A stretch of 7,036 nucleotides of DNA from Acidobacteriota bacterium (lineage in GTDB: Bacteria; Acidobacteriota; Terriglobia; Terriglobales; Acidobacteriaceae). The translations under genes were made by a program, and so were the position numbers. Positions within the stretch are counted from its first letter, which is position 1. Each line of letters begins with the position of its first letter. Under the pieces are notes generated by a model. That model did no database searches. It was given only the letters and a program-made list of their open reading frames with translations, and had not been told where the DNA came from. Below are positions 1 to 5,665 of the stretch, in pieces. The stretch covers positions 1 to 7,036 of the forward strand of contig QIAR01000084.1 in assembly GCA_003225595.1 (NCBI GenBank). The letters are read 5' to 3'.

Positions 1-1
1 A

Positions 2-1318
2 GGTTTCTTCGCCTGGCATGCGCGCCTGACGGTTTTTCCCCGTCTGATTGCCGTCTCTATTCGCCTCACGCATTTGCCGGTGGATTGGGCTCTCCTGCTG
101 TGGCACTTCTTTTCGATCTTTCTGTTGCTGCTCGCATGCTGGTACATCGGGAAGCTTGCGTTTCGCAATCCGCATGCACACTGGGGAGGAGTGGCGCTGG
201 TTGCATCTCTGCTTACGATCCCAGTCGCCGGCACTGCGCTCTACATCATGGACCAGTATCTGAACACGCGCTCGCTCTCCACGCCCGGGGTGCTGTTCAT
301 CATCATCAATGCCGTGGAGCGTAAGTTCGCGCGTGCTACCTTGTGGGCGCTGTTTACTGCTGCCATCCACCCGCTCATGGTTATCTTCGGAGTCTCCTAT
401 GTCTTGCTGTTGTGGTTCTTTTCGCGGCAAGTCAAGCCTCGGGAGGAACGTAACTATGCCATCGTAGCTGCTGCGCTTTTGCCCTTAGGTTTGTTTCCCC
501 CCGTCACCAATGCCTATCGCGAGGTGCTTGATAGCCACTCCTACTTTTTTCTCTCGCGCTGGAAATGGTACGAGTGGCTCGTCGGCATCTTTGCGCCGCT
601 CGTGCTGCTATGGTGGTTTCGCCGAATTGCTCAGAAGCAGAACCTGCCAGTTGTGAAATTCATGTGTCAGTCCTTGGTCACCTTCGGCTTGTTCTTCTTC
701 GCAATGGCGCTCATCATCACCGTTCCGGCACGCTTCGCAAATTTAACGGAGTTACAGCCGATGCGCAGCCTGCATCTCGTCTATATCGTCCTGTTCATTT
801 TTGCGGGTGGGCTGCTCGCGCAATTCGTCTTGAAGGATCGCGGTTGGCGATGGCTCTTGCTGTTTCTCCCCATTTGTGCGGGAATGTGGATTACCCAGCG
901 GCAGCTCTTTCGCGCGACGCCGCATATTGAATTGCCGGGCACGGCTCCCAGGAATGACTGGGTCGAGGCGTTTCTTTGGATTCGCAATCACACGCCAGTG
1001 GACGCCCACTTCGCGCTCGATCCCGATCACATGAAAGTGCCGGGAGAGGATCAGCACGGATTCCGTGCGATAGCCGAACGATCGAGGCTTGCGGACAACG
1101 TCAAGGACAGCGGCGCGGTTACGATGTTTCCGGCACTGGCTGAAACCTGGCGTGAACAGGTGCGGGCCCAAGCAGAATGGATCAATTTCAAGACTGACAA
1201 CTTTCGGCGGCTGAAAGAGAAATTTGGTGTGAACTGGGTGGTACTCCAGAAACCCGGAGTGCCCAGCCTAAACTGTCCGTATCAGAATAATGCTGTGCTA
1301 GTGTGCCGAGTTGAATAA
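2..1318 (+). CDS. Polytopic membrane protein, 3' part (5' end outside window)
   Basis: The frame is open from base 2 to the TAA at 1316-1318, giving 438 residues. A TTG at 74 is a possible start, but the frame is uninterrupted upstream and already reads as hydrophobic protein, so I treat the gene as truncated by the window edge. Counting from that TTG, I see about eight hydrophobic segments (roughly residues 5-24, 40-58, 90-116, 129-145, 166-183, 198-217, 232-252, 257-273). A soluble C-terminal part of about 140 residues follows, containing WVEAFLWIRNHTP, an aspartate-rich FALDPDH stretch and a final WVVLQKPG. Many membrane segments followed by a soluble tail that begins W(L/I)R..TP is typical of GT-C-like or DUF6798-like envelope proteins. 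I cannot assign a substrate or reaction. It is followed after 108 bp by an ABC permease on the same strand, with no evident functional link. Confidence 0.8.
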   Translation, partial: GFFAWHARLTVFPRLIAVSIRLTHLPVDWALLLWHFFSIFLLLLACWYIGKLAFRNPHAHWGGVALVASLLTIPVAGTALYIMDQYLNTRSLSTPGVLFIIINAVERKFARATLWALFTAAIHPLMVIFGVSYVLLLWFFSRQVKPREERNYAIVAAALLPLGLFPPVTNAYREVLDSHSYFFLSRWKWYEWLVGIFAPLVLLWWFRRIAQKQNLPVVKFMCQSLVTFGLFFFAMALIITVPARFANLTELQPMRSLHLVYIVLFIFAGGLLAQFVLKDRGWRWLLLFLPICAGMWITQRQLFRATPHIELPGTAPRNDWVEAFLWIRNHTPVDAHFALDPDHMKVPGEDQHGFRAIAERSRLADNVKDSGAVTMFPALAETWREQVRAQAEWINFKTDNFRRLKEKFGVNWVVLQKPGVPSLNCPYQNNAVLVCRVE

Positions 1319-1338
1319 AAGGTGAAATCGGAAAACGG

Positions 1339-1372
1339 TTTTGCACGCACTGTAAATAGGGGCAGTGCAAAA
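1339..1372. promoter_or_regulatory. Inverted repeat in front of the ABC permease gene
   Basis: TTTTGCAC (1339-1346) is repeated exactly as its reverse complement GTGCAAAA (1365-1372). A competing inner pairing is GCACTG (1347-1352) with CAGTGC (1363-1368), extended by TTTT/AAAA if the GCAC at 1343-1346 bulges out. It lies 21 bp after the membrane-protein stop and 54 bp before the permease start. No T-run follows the stem on either strand, so it is not a classical intrinsic terminator. It could be an operator or an mRNA structure; the role is not shown by the sequence. Confidence 0.4.
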
Positions 1373-1426
1373 GAGCTGGCGGAGTCATTGCGCCTCTGCG
1401 AGCCACCGTTTAGCATCTAAAGCAGT

Positions 1427-2671
1427 ATGTCGATCAGCACTGCGACGCGTCCGAGTCTGCGACCCAACATGGCCATCGGCGAGATCCTCAACTTCGCCTA
1501 CGATACATTTTGCAGCAACAAAGTACGATTCGCGTTGACTGCCCTCGGCATGGTTATCGGCACAGCTTCGCTGATCCTGGTAGTCACCATCGGCATGACG
1601 GGCAAGCAGTACGTGCTGAGCCAGATCCAGGCGATAGGCGCGAACCTCATTTTCGCGGAATACGAAGGTGGTGCGCAGCGCATTACCAATATCACGCCCG
1701 ACCCGCTGACAATCGACGACATGAATGCCGTGCTTGCCCAGGTACCGGGCATTGTTCATGCTTCGCCGGTGGTGCCGCTCGATGACCGCATCCCGGTCGG
1801 AGGCGGCAAGGAACGAGACGTTCGAATTCTTGGCGTCTATCCTGAGTATCAACATGTGCGAAACCTGGTCATTCTTTCCGGACGTTTTTTTGATAAGCAG
1901 GACGCGCAAGCGCGAAATAAGGTGGCCGTAATCACGCAGAAGATGGCCGAAGAGCTCTATGGCTCGTCCCAAGCTGCCGTGGGCAAAGTGATTAAGCTGA
2001 GTGGTTTGCCCTTCACCATTGTGGGGACTTTCAAGGAGCGCGTCGAGACCTTTGGGCAGTCTGAAGTCCTTACCAACACCATGGTCATTCCCTACACGGT
2101 AAGCCGGTACTTCACGGAAACGGGCACGGTGAGACAGATTTACTTTTCGGTCGCGGACCCGTCAATGGTGGTGCCGGCGACTGCGCAGATCAAGCGAGTC
2201 GTACAGGCGCGCCATCGGCCGGAATCGGTCTACAACGTCGATAACCTCACACAGCTGGTGGCGGTTGCGGAAAAGACCGCGAACGCGCTGACGATTGTGC
2301 TCTTGCTGATAGCCGCGGTAACGCTGCTGGTGAGTGGTATCGGCATTATGAATATAATGTTGTCGACGGTGAGCGCCCGCATTCGCGAGATTGGCATTCG
2401 CAAAGCGATCGGCGCCACCAGTCGCGAAATTCAGTTCCAATTTCTGCTGGAAGCCATCCTGATTTCTCTAATTGGCGGCGTGATTGGCATCGTCATCGGC
2501 CTGGCGATACCGTTTTCAGTTCGCTTCTTGACCGAGTACCGTATCCCCATCTCCGGTCTGTCCGCCATCATTGCTATCGTCGTTTCTTCGCTCGTCGGGG
2601 TAATTTTCGGAACCCTCCCGGCCACCCGAGCCGCGCAGCTTGATCCGGTGGAGAGCCTGAGGTACGAGTGA
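1427..2671 (+). CDS. ABC transporter permease, MacB/FtsX family
   Basis: This 414-residue protein has the full MacB-type permease layout. There is one N-terminal membrane helix (about 36-57, within NKVRFALTALGMVIG), a long periplasmic MacB_PCD-like domain (about 60-285), then three C-terminal helices (about 287-313, 341-366, 377-396) of the FtsX domain. The signature REIGIRKAIGATSREI between helices 2 and 3 and the ending LPATRAAQLDPVESLRYE are diagnostic. Such permeases pair with a separate ATPase (and often a membrane-fusion protein), acting as mechanotransmitters for export of drugs, peptides or lipids. No ATPase is encoded within this window. The ATG at 1427 lacks a clear Shine-Dalgarno sequence. 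The ATG at 1469 (Met15) is an alternative that would match the usual family N-terminus equally well. The substrate cannot be told from sequence. Confidence 0.92.
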   Translation: MSISTATRPSLRPNMAIGEILNFAYDTFCSNKVRFALTALGMVIGTASLILVVTIGMTGKQYVLSQIQAIGANLIFAEYEGGAQRITNITPDPLTIDDMNAVLAQVPGIVHASPVVPLDDRIPVGGGKERDVRILGVYPEYQHVRNLVILSGRFFDKQDAQARNKVAVITQKMAEELYGSSQAAVGKVIKLSGLPFTIVGTFKERVETFGQSEVLTNTMVIPYTVSRYFTETGTVRQIYFSVADPSMVVPATAQIKRVVQARHRPESVYNVDNLTQLVAVAEKTANALTIVLLLIAAVTLLVSGIGIMNIMLSTVSARIREIGIRKAIGATSREIQFQFLLEAILISLIGGVIGIVIGLAIPFSVRFLTEYRIPISGLSAIIAIVVSSLVGVIFGTLPATRAAQLDPVESLRYE

Positions 2672-2681
2672 GCTCTCAGCC

Positions 2682-2718
2682 TCTAGCTTTTAGCTGTCAC
2701 TTCTAGCTTTTAGCTGTC
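2682..2718. repeat. Tandem repeat, 17-bp identical copies at 20-bp period
   Basis: TCTAGCTTTTAGCTGTC occurs at 2682-2698 and again exactly at 2702-2718, starting 11 bp after the permease stop codon. Degenerate relatives flank it: AGCTCTCAGC at 2671-2680, a CAGCAGTTTTCAGCTCC-like unit at 2722-2738, and reverse-oriented-looking GGCTGGAAGCTGATAGCC at 2781-2798. The shared core is AGCT-(N)TTTTAGCT. It looks like a noncoding intergenic repeat array. Confidence 0.75.
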
Positions 2719-2816
2719 GGCCAGCAGTTTTCAGCTCCTGAGATTTAACAAGCACGAGCGAAAAAAGAGTAAGAGTTGGTGGCTGGAAGCTGATAGCCGG
2801 CCGTTGGATCAGCTAG

Positions 2817-2852
2817 AGACAACAAAACCGGGCTGGTTGACCCGGCTTGTCT
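2817..2852 (-). terminator. Candidate intrinsic terminator, possibly bidirectional
   Basis: On the minus strand CCGGG-TCAACCAG-CCCGG is followed directly by TTTTGTTGT, a terminator-like stem and U-rich tail. It lies about 115 bases beyond the stop of the small minus-strand gene. Outer AGACAA (2817-2822) and TTGTCT (2847-2852) extend the structure across an uneven internal loop. On the plus strand the tail is only CTTGTCTTTC, so termination of the permease transcript would be weaker. Confidence 0.5.
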
Positions 2853-2965
2853 TTCATCTGCCTGTCGAGGACGACTGGTTTCTGAAGTCCGATCAGGTGG
2901 TCCCCTTTTAATGGGGTTCTCGATTGCGGCGCCCACGTAGTAACCTGCGCCGTCTGAATTCGTAG

Positions 2966-3196
2966 TTACATGACCAGCGCTAGGTTTTCCAATTCGTGTT
3001 GAAGCACGGGCAAAGCACAACCCGCCATCTCGACTCGGCTGGCCGCATCCATGGCGGCCTGAGGCGATACACCGTATCCCCGCCCCATCAGGAAGATCTG
3101 TAGAACCTCGGCGGCCTCGCGGGAATCGATCATGCCGCCTTGCAGCAGATCGCTTCGTAAAGCCGCTAGCTCGGTAACTGAAAATCTTTCTTTCAT
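2966..3196 (-). CDS. Small hypothetical protein, 76 residues
   Basis: The product begins MKERFSVTELAALRSDLL and ends ELENLALVM. It appears mostly alpha-helical (about residues 6-20, 25-40, 45-76), soluble and without a signal peptide. It has one cysteine and an FLMGRGYGVSPQAAMDAA segment that may be its most conserved part. I chose the ATG at 3196 because GGAGGTGAT (3212-3204), a near-perfect Shine-Dalgarno sequence, lies 7 bases upstream. The in-frame GTG at 3208 and ATG at 3205 overlap that ribosome-binding site and are unlikely starts. The strong site and protein-like composition make this a real gene. I do not recognise the family. It lies downstream of the Trm112 gene on the same strand but is separated from it by a terminator, so it probably has its own promoter. 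Confidence 0.7.
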   Translation of the reverse strand: MKERFSVTELAALRSDLLQGGMIDSREAAEVLQIFLMGRGYGVSPQAAMDAASRVEMAGCALPVLQHELENLALVM

Positions 3197-3457
3197 GGCC
3201 GTCATCACCTCCGACCTTTACCGCTCTTGGTCTATTAGACTCATCGGCAGCCATAGACGTTGCATGCAATTCCGGTGCCGCAGTTACGTCCAGTTGTTAC
3301 ATACGGATAGAAAGGCAAATTGGTTTCATCAAGTCCTTTCAGCTGCGTAACTTCCAGAAAAATCGTGAAAAGGAGACGTGTCTGGAGTAATTGGCGCAAG
3401 GGCGCGCAGGGGCGGTTAGAGGCGTTCCGACTTGACACAGCGTGTCGTTCTGGGACG
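3197..3457. other. Intergenic leader region of the small gene
   Basis: Between the Trm112 terminator and the small gene there are about 260 bases without a confident gene. A short palindrome, GTCTA-T-TAGAC, occupies 3230-3240, about 35 bases upstream of the small gene's ATG. A minus-strand open frame (3438 to 3241, GTG start, no visible Shine-Dalgarno) would end in a Cys/Gly-rich tail. A 10-codon minus-strand frame (ATG at 3329, stop 3297-3299) is preceded by AAAGGA. Neither is supported well enough to be called a gene. Confidence 0.5.
3204..3212 (-). promoter_or_regulatory. Ribosome-binding site deciding the start of the small gene
   Basis: GGAGGTGAT on the minus strand is complementary to the 3' end of 16S rRNA over nine bases and stands 7 bases before the ATG at 3196. 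It is by far the best ribosome-binding site in the window and excludes the two overlapping upstream starts. Confidence 0.75.
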
Positions 3458-3482
3458 AAAAAACGCCACTTCCCTCAAGTGG
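3458..3482 (-). terminator. Intrinsic terminator of the Trm112-family gene
   Basis: Read on the minus strand, CCACTT (3482-3477), a GAGGG loop and AAGTGG (3471-3466) form a perfect 6-bp stem, followed by CG and six T residues (3463-3458). It begins 14 bases after the Trm112 stop codon, the expected place and orientation for a rho-independent terminator. Confidence 0.8.
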
Positions 3483-3496
3483 TGAGAAACCAGCAA

Positions 3497-3667
3497 CTAG
3501 GACGGGTCGATAGAGGCCTCGTCGACCAGCATGATGGGGATATTGTCCCGAATGGGATATACCCTCCGGCACTCGCCACACTTAAGGCTTTGCCCTTCGT
3601 CCTTGAGCACCAAGGGCTTTTTGCACACCGGGCAGACCAGGATGTCCAGCAGGTCTTTGTCGATCAT
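3497..3667 (-). CDS. Trm112/YcaR (UPF0434) family zinc-ribbon-like protein
   Basis: This 56-residue protein starts MIDKDLLDILVCPVCKKPL. It carries two cysteine pairs, C12-P-V-C15 and C30-G-E-C33, followed by the family's closing motif YPIRDNIPIMLVDEA (residues 37-51). Length and motif order match bacterial Trm112-like proteins (E. coli YcaR is about 60 residues). In eukaryotes and archaea Trm112 is the activating partner of several RNA and protein methyltransferases. The bacterial role is less clear, so I give no specific partner. The ATG at 3667 is fixed by an in-frame TGA a few codons upstream; its Shine-Dalgarno match is weak (GGAAGG lies too far upstream). The gene stands alone, diverges from folD across 201 bp, and ends in its own terminator. 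Confidence 0.9.
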   Translation of the reverse strand: MIDKDLLDILVCPVCKKPLVLKDEGQSLKCGECRRVYPIRDNIPIMLVDEASIDPS

Positions 3668-3868
3668 GGCAGGAATTCTACGCCTTCCGTCTCAAAATAC
3701 GATTGCCAATCTGAGAATCTGAATTGACGACCGAATGGGCATTCGAAGAGTGGAACGCTCTTTGCTTTCTCCGCGGCAGTTCTCTTCGGCCTTTGCGGCT
3801 GAGCACTTCTCTGTCGCATGGTTTACGATAAAATTTCACTTCGATCATCCCCCGAGAAATGAGGGCCC
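3668..3868. promoter_or_regulatory. Divergent promoter region between Trm112 gene and folD
   Basis: Both flanking genes point outward, so these 201 bases should hold two promoters. For folD the most promoter-like stretch is the AT-rich TTTACGATAAAATTT at 3822-3836, about 35 bases before the ATG; I see no convincing -35 hexamer at the usual distance. For the Trm112 gene, TAGAAT (3680-3675, minus strand) sits only 7 bases before the start codon and lacks a good -35 partner. The assignment rests mainly on gene orientation. Confidence 0.4.
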
Positions 3869-4810
3869 ATGGGCGCAGTCATCCTGGACGGCAATAAAAT
3901 TAGCAGCGAAATTCGGGAGGAAGTCGCGGAGGAAGTAAAGACTCTGACTGCGGCAGGGATGCGGCCGGGACTGGCTGTCATCCTGGTGGGCAACAACCCG
4001 GCCTCGGAGATCTATGTACGTGGCAAGGTGAAGAGCTGCGAGGAACTGGGCATTTACAGCGAGAAGCACACGCCGCTGGACACGATCTCGACCGGAGAAC
4101 TGCTCGAGCTGGTGCAGGACTTGAACCGGCGCGAGGAAATTGACGGCATTCTGGTGCAATTGCCGCTGCCCGGACAGGTGGATTCCAAGAAGATCTTAAT
4201 GGCCGTCGATCCGGCAAAGGACGTGGATGGATTCCATCCTGTCAATGTAGGCTTCCTCTCGACGCAACGGCCTGGACTGGTGCCCTGCACGCCGGCTGGG
4301 ATCATCGAAATCCTCAAACGCAGCAACATCCCGATCGCCGGTCAGGAAGCCGTGGTCGTGGGGCGTAGCGACATCGTTGGCAAGCCTACTGCCATGTTGC
4401 TGATCAACGGAAATGCCACCGTCACCGTGTGCCACTCAAAAACCCGCGACCTTCCCGGAGTCTGCCGCCGGGCGGACATTCTCGTCGCCGCCATGGGGCG
4501 CGCCGGAATGATTACCCGCGATTTTGTGAAGCGGGGCGCCACTCTGATTGATGTCGGTATAAACAAGGTCACCGACCGAGCCGAGTTTGAGCGTTTGTTT
4601 GCTGGCAATGTGAAGCGTGAGGAGGCTTTCCGCGCCAAGGGTTCAACTCTGGTCGGAGATGTGCATCCGGAGGTGGCGGAAGTGGCGGGAGCGATCACCC
4701 CCGTGCCCGGCGGCGTGGGTCCTCTGACCATCGCAATGCTGATGGTGAACACGGTGAAAGCGGCCAAAATGCGGCGAGGAGCGGAGGTACCGGCGTTGTC
4801 TAGAGTATGA
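3869..4810 (+). CDS. folD: Bifunctional methylene-THF dehydrogenase / methenyl-THF cyclohydrolase FolD
   Basis: FolD interconverts 5,10-methylene-, 5,10-methenyl- and 10-formyl-tetrahydrofolate in the cytoplasm, using NAD(P), and supplies one-carbon units for purine, thymidylate and formyl-Met synthesis. The 313-residue protein (family usually about 280-300) has the whole signature set. Y49-V-R-G-K53 with C57 holds the catalytic Tyr and Lys. DGILVQLPLP is at 92-101 and KDVDGFHP at 117-124, with Asp120. The Rossmann nucleotide-binding loop GRSDIVGKP is at 165-173, followed by ATVTVCHS (183-190), and ITPVPGGVGPLTIAML lies at 276-291. The C-terminal 15-20 residues extend past the usual end. GAGGG at 3861-3865 precedes the ATG at a short distance. 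The stop codon overlaps an ATG (ATGA at 4807-4810). Confidence 0.98.
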   Translation: MGAVILDGNKISSEIREEVAEEVKTLTAAGMRPGLAVILVGNNPASEIYVRGKVKSCEELGIYSEKHTPLDTISTGELLELVQDLNRREEIDGILVQLPLPGQVDSKKILMAVDPAKDVDGFHPVNVGFLSTQRPGLVPCTPAGIIEILKRSNIPIAGQEAVVVGRSDIVGKPTAMLLINGNATVTVCHSKTRDLPGVCRRADILVAAMGRAGMITRDFVKRGATLIDVGINKVTDRAEFERLFAGNVKREEAFRAKGSTLVGDVHPEVAEVAGAITPVPGGVGPLTIAMLMVNTVKAAKMRRGAEVPALSRV

Positions 4811-4860
4811 TCTTCATCGCCGCGCCGGCAAAGAAGGACTGGCTGAATTCTCTATCGCTG

Positions 4861-4905
4861 AAGCCTACTCGGGATTCGGCGTGAGCGCCGAATGCGAGGG
4901 GGCTT
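4861..4905 (+). promoter_or_regulatory. Extended RNA hairpin between folD and thiE
   Basis: ATTCGGCG (4874-4881) and CGCCGAAT (4886-4893) form a perfect 8-bp stem closed by the four-base loop TGAG. The structure extends outward through CTCG (4868-4871)/CGAG (4895-4898) and AAGCC (4861-4865)/GGCTT (4901-4905), about 17 pairs in all with two small internal loops. It lies in the 131-bp folD-thiE gap, ending 36 bases before the thiE start. Only a short TTTC follows, so it may be a weak terminator, a processing or stability element, or an attenuator. It does not show the conserved TPP-riboswitch sequences. Confidence 0.55.
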
Positions 4906-4941
4906 TCATAGTACGCTGGAGTTAACACATTGAAGCTTTGA

Positions 4942-5628
4942 ATGCCCACTCGCTGCCTCCTCTACTACATTACTGATCGCACCCAGTTTCCCGGCAACGA
5001 GCTCTCTCGCCGCCGCCGTGTTCTCGAAAAAATTGCCGAAGCTGCGCGTTGCGGTGTGGATTACATCCAGTTGCGCGAAAAAGATCTCCCGGCGCGCGAA
5101 TTAGAGCGATTGGCTATTGACGCTCTGAGCGTCATCCGGGAAGCTTCGTCGCGCAGTTCCGAGATTCGGGATGCTGCCCGGGATGGGTCTCACCATCCTA
5201 GTCTGCTAATCAACTCTCGAACTGACGTCGCGCTGGCGGTTGGCGCCGACGGAGTGCATCTCCGGTCGGACGATGTGTCCCCCAGTGTGGTCCGACAAGT
5301 CTGGTGTAGGGACCGGCGTCTCGCCCGTCCGCTTGTAACTGTCTCCTGTCATTCACCGGCTGATGTCCTCCGAGCCCAAGAAAACGGCGCCGACTTCGCC
5401 GTTTTTGCCCCGGTTTTCGAGAAGCAGGACCTGCCCGAACTGCGCCCTGCAGGACTTGAATCCCTTCGCCGGGCTTGCCAATACCGGATCCCAGTTTTTG
5501 CCCTCGGCGGGATTACGCTTGAAAATGCCGGCAAGTGTCTCGAAGCAGGCGCAACAGGCATCGCTGGTATTCGCTTATTTCAGGAGAACGAGATTGTGCA
5601 AGTAGTCAAAAGCCTTCGTGGTTCATAA
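4942..5628 (+). CDS. thiE: Thiamine-phosphate synthase / TenI-family protein
   Basis: The family joins HMP-pyrophosphate and thiazole phosphate into thiamine monophosphate (ThiE), or aromatises the thiazole precursor (TenI), within a TIM barrel. The 228-residue product carries, in order, YYITDR (8-13), YIQLREKDL (41-49, with Q43, R45, K47), LLINSRTDVALAVGADGVHL (88-107, with N91), VSCHSPADV (134-142), FAPVF (155-159), ALGGIT (187-192) and GATGIAGIRLF (203-213). Residues about 68-86 form a Ser/Arg-rich insertion. Two ThiE features differ: the Asp expected after N91 is Ser92, and the TxTK phosphate loop is replaced by EKQDLPEL (160-167). Synthase activity is therefore less certain than family membership. 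An in-frame TGA directly before the ATG fixes the earliest start; the Shine-Dalgarno match is weak (GAAG at 4932-4935). Confidence 0.88.
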   Translation: MPTRCLLYYITDRTQFPGNELSRRRRVLEKIAEAARCGVDYIQLREKDLPARELERLAIDALSVIREASSRSSEIRDAARDGSHHPSLLINSRTDVALAVGADGVHLRSDDVSPSVVRQVWCRDRRLARPLVTVSCHSPADVLRAQENGADFAVFAPVFEKQDLPELRPAGLESLRRACQYRIPVFALGGITLENAGKCLEAGATGIAGIRLFQENEIVQVVKSLRGS

Positions 5629-5632
5629 CTGG

Positions 5633-5662
5633 CTGCTCTAGGTGCGCTATCCTTGAGAGCAG
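5633..5662 (+). promoter_or_regulatory. Hairpin covering the ribosome-binding region of the SUMF1-like gene
   Basis: CTGCTCT (5633-5639) pairs perfectly with AGAGCAG (5656-5662). AGG (5640-5642) pairs with CCT (5651-5653), leaving a TG bulge and an 8-base loop. The stem fills nearly the whole 37-base gap after thiE and ends three bases before the ATG at 5666. The only Shine-Dalgarno-like bases (GAGAG, 5655-5659) lie in its 3' arm, so folding would hide them. Confidence 0.5.
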
Positions 5663-5665
5663 AAC

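Larger units (their letters stand above)
2672..2965. other. Noncoding intergenic region with repeats and hairpins
   Basis: I find no credible gene in these 294 bases between the permease and the convergent small gene. The left third is the AGCT-rich repeat array. The middle holds a CCGGG/CCCGG hairpin that could terminate both flanking genes. Near the right edge CGGCGC (2927-2932) pairs perfectly with GCGCCG (2947-2952), a GC-rich stem just beyond the stop of the minus-strand gene, without a T-run. Confidence 0.6.

Noticed and set aside
752..1171. 139-residue minus-strand frame inside the membrane-protein gene
   Set aside because: It is antisense to a clearly coding membrane protein, shows no recognisable motif and is explained by codon composition.
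3203..3208. GTG at 3208 or ATG at 3205 as start of the small gene
   Set aside because: Both overlap the Shine-Dalgarno sequence; the ATG at 3196 has proper spacing.
2745..3269. 174-residue minus-strand frame across the repeat region and small gene
   Set aside because: It runs through intergenic repeats and overlaps, in another frame, the small gene that has the strong ribosome-binding site; the composition is not protein-like.
3320..3727. 135-residue plus-strand frame
   Set aside because: It is antisense to the Trm112-family gene, whose CPVC/CGEC motifs are unambiguous, and crosses that gene's terminator.
3865..3874. GCCCATGGGC palindrome centred on the folD start codon
   Set aside because: A 10-bp palindrome in GC-rich DNA with no loop is weak evidence of function.
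4342..4767. 141-residue minus-strand frame within folD
   Set aside because: It is a shadow of the folD reading frame with no motif support.
4811..4941. TPP riboswitch upstream of thiE
   Set aside because: The gap lacks the conserved CTGAGA and ACCTGATCTGGATAATGCC-type segments; only a simple nested hairpin is present.
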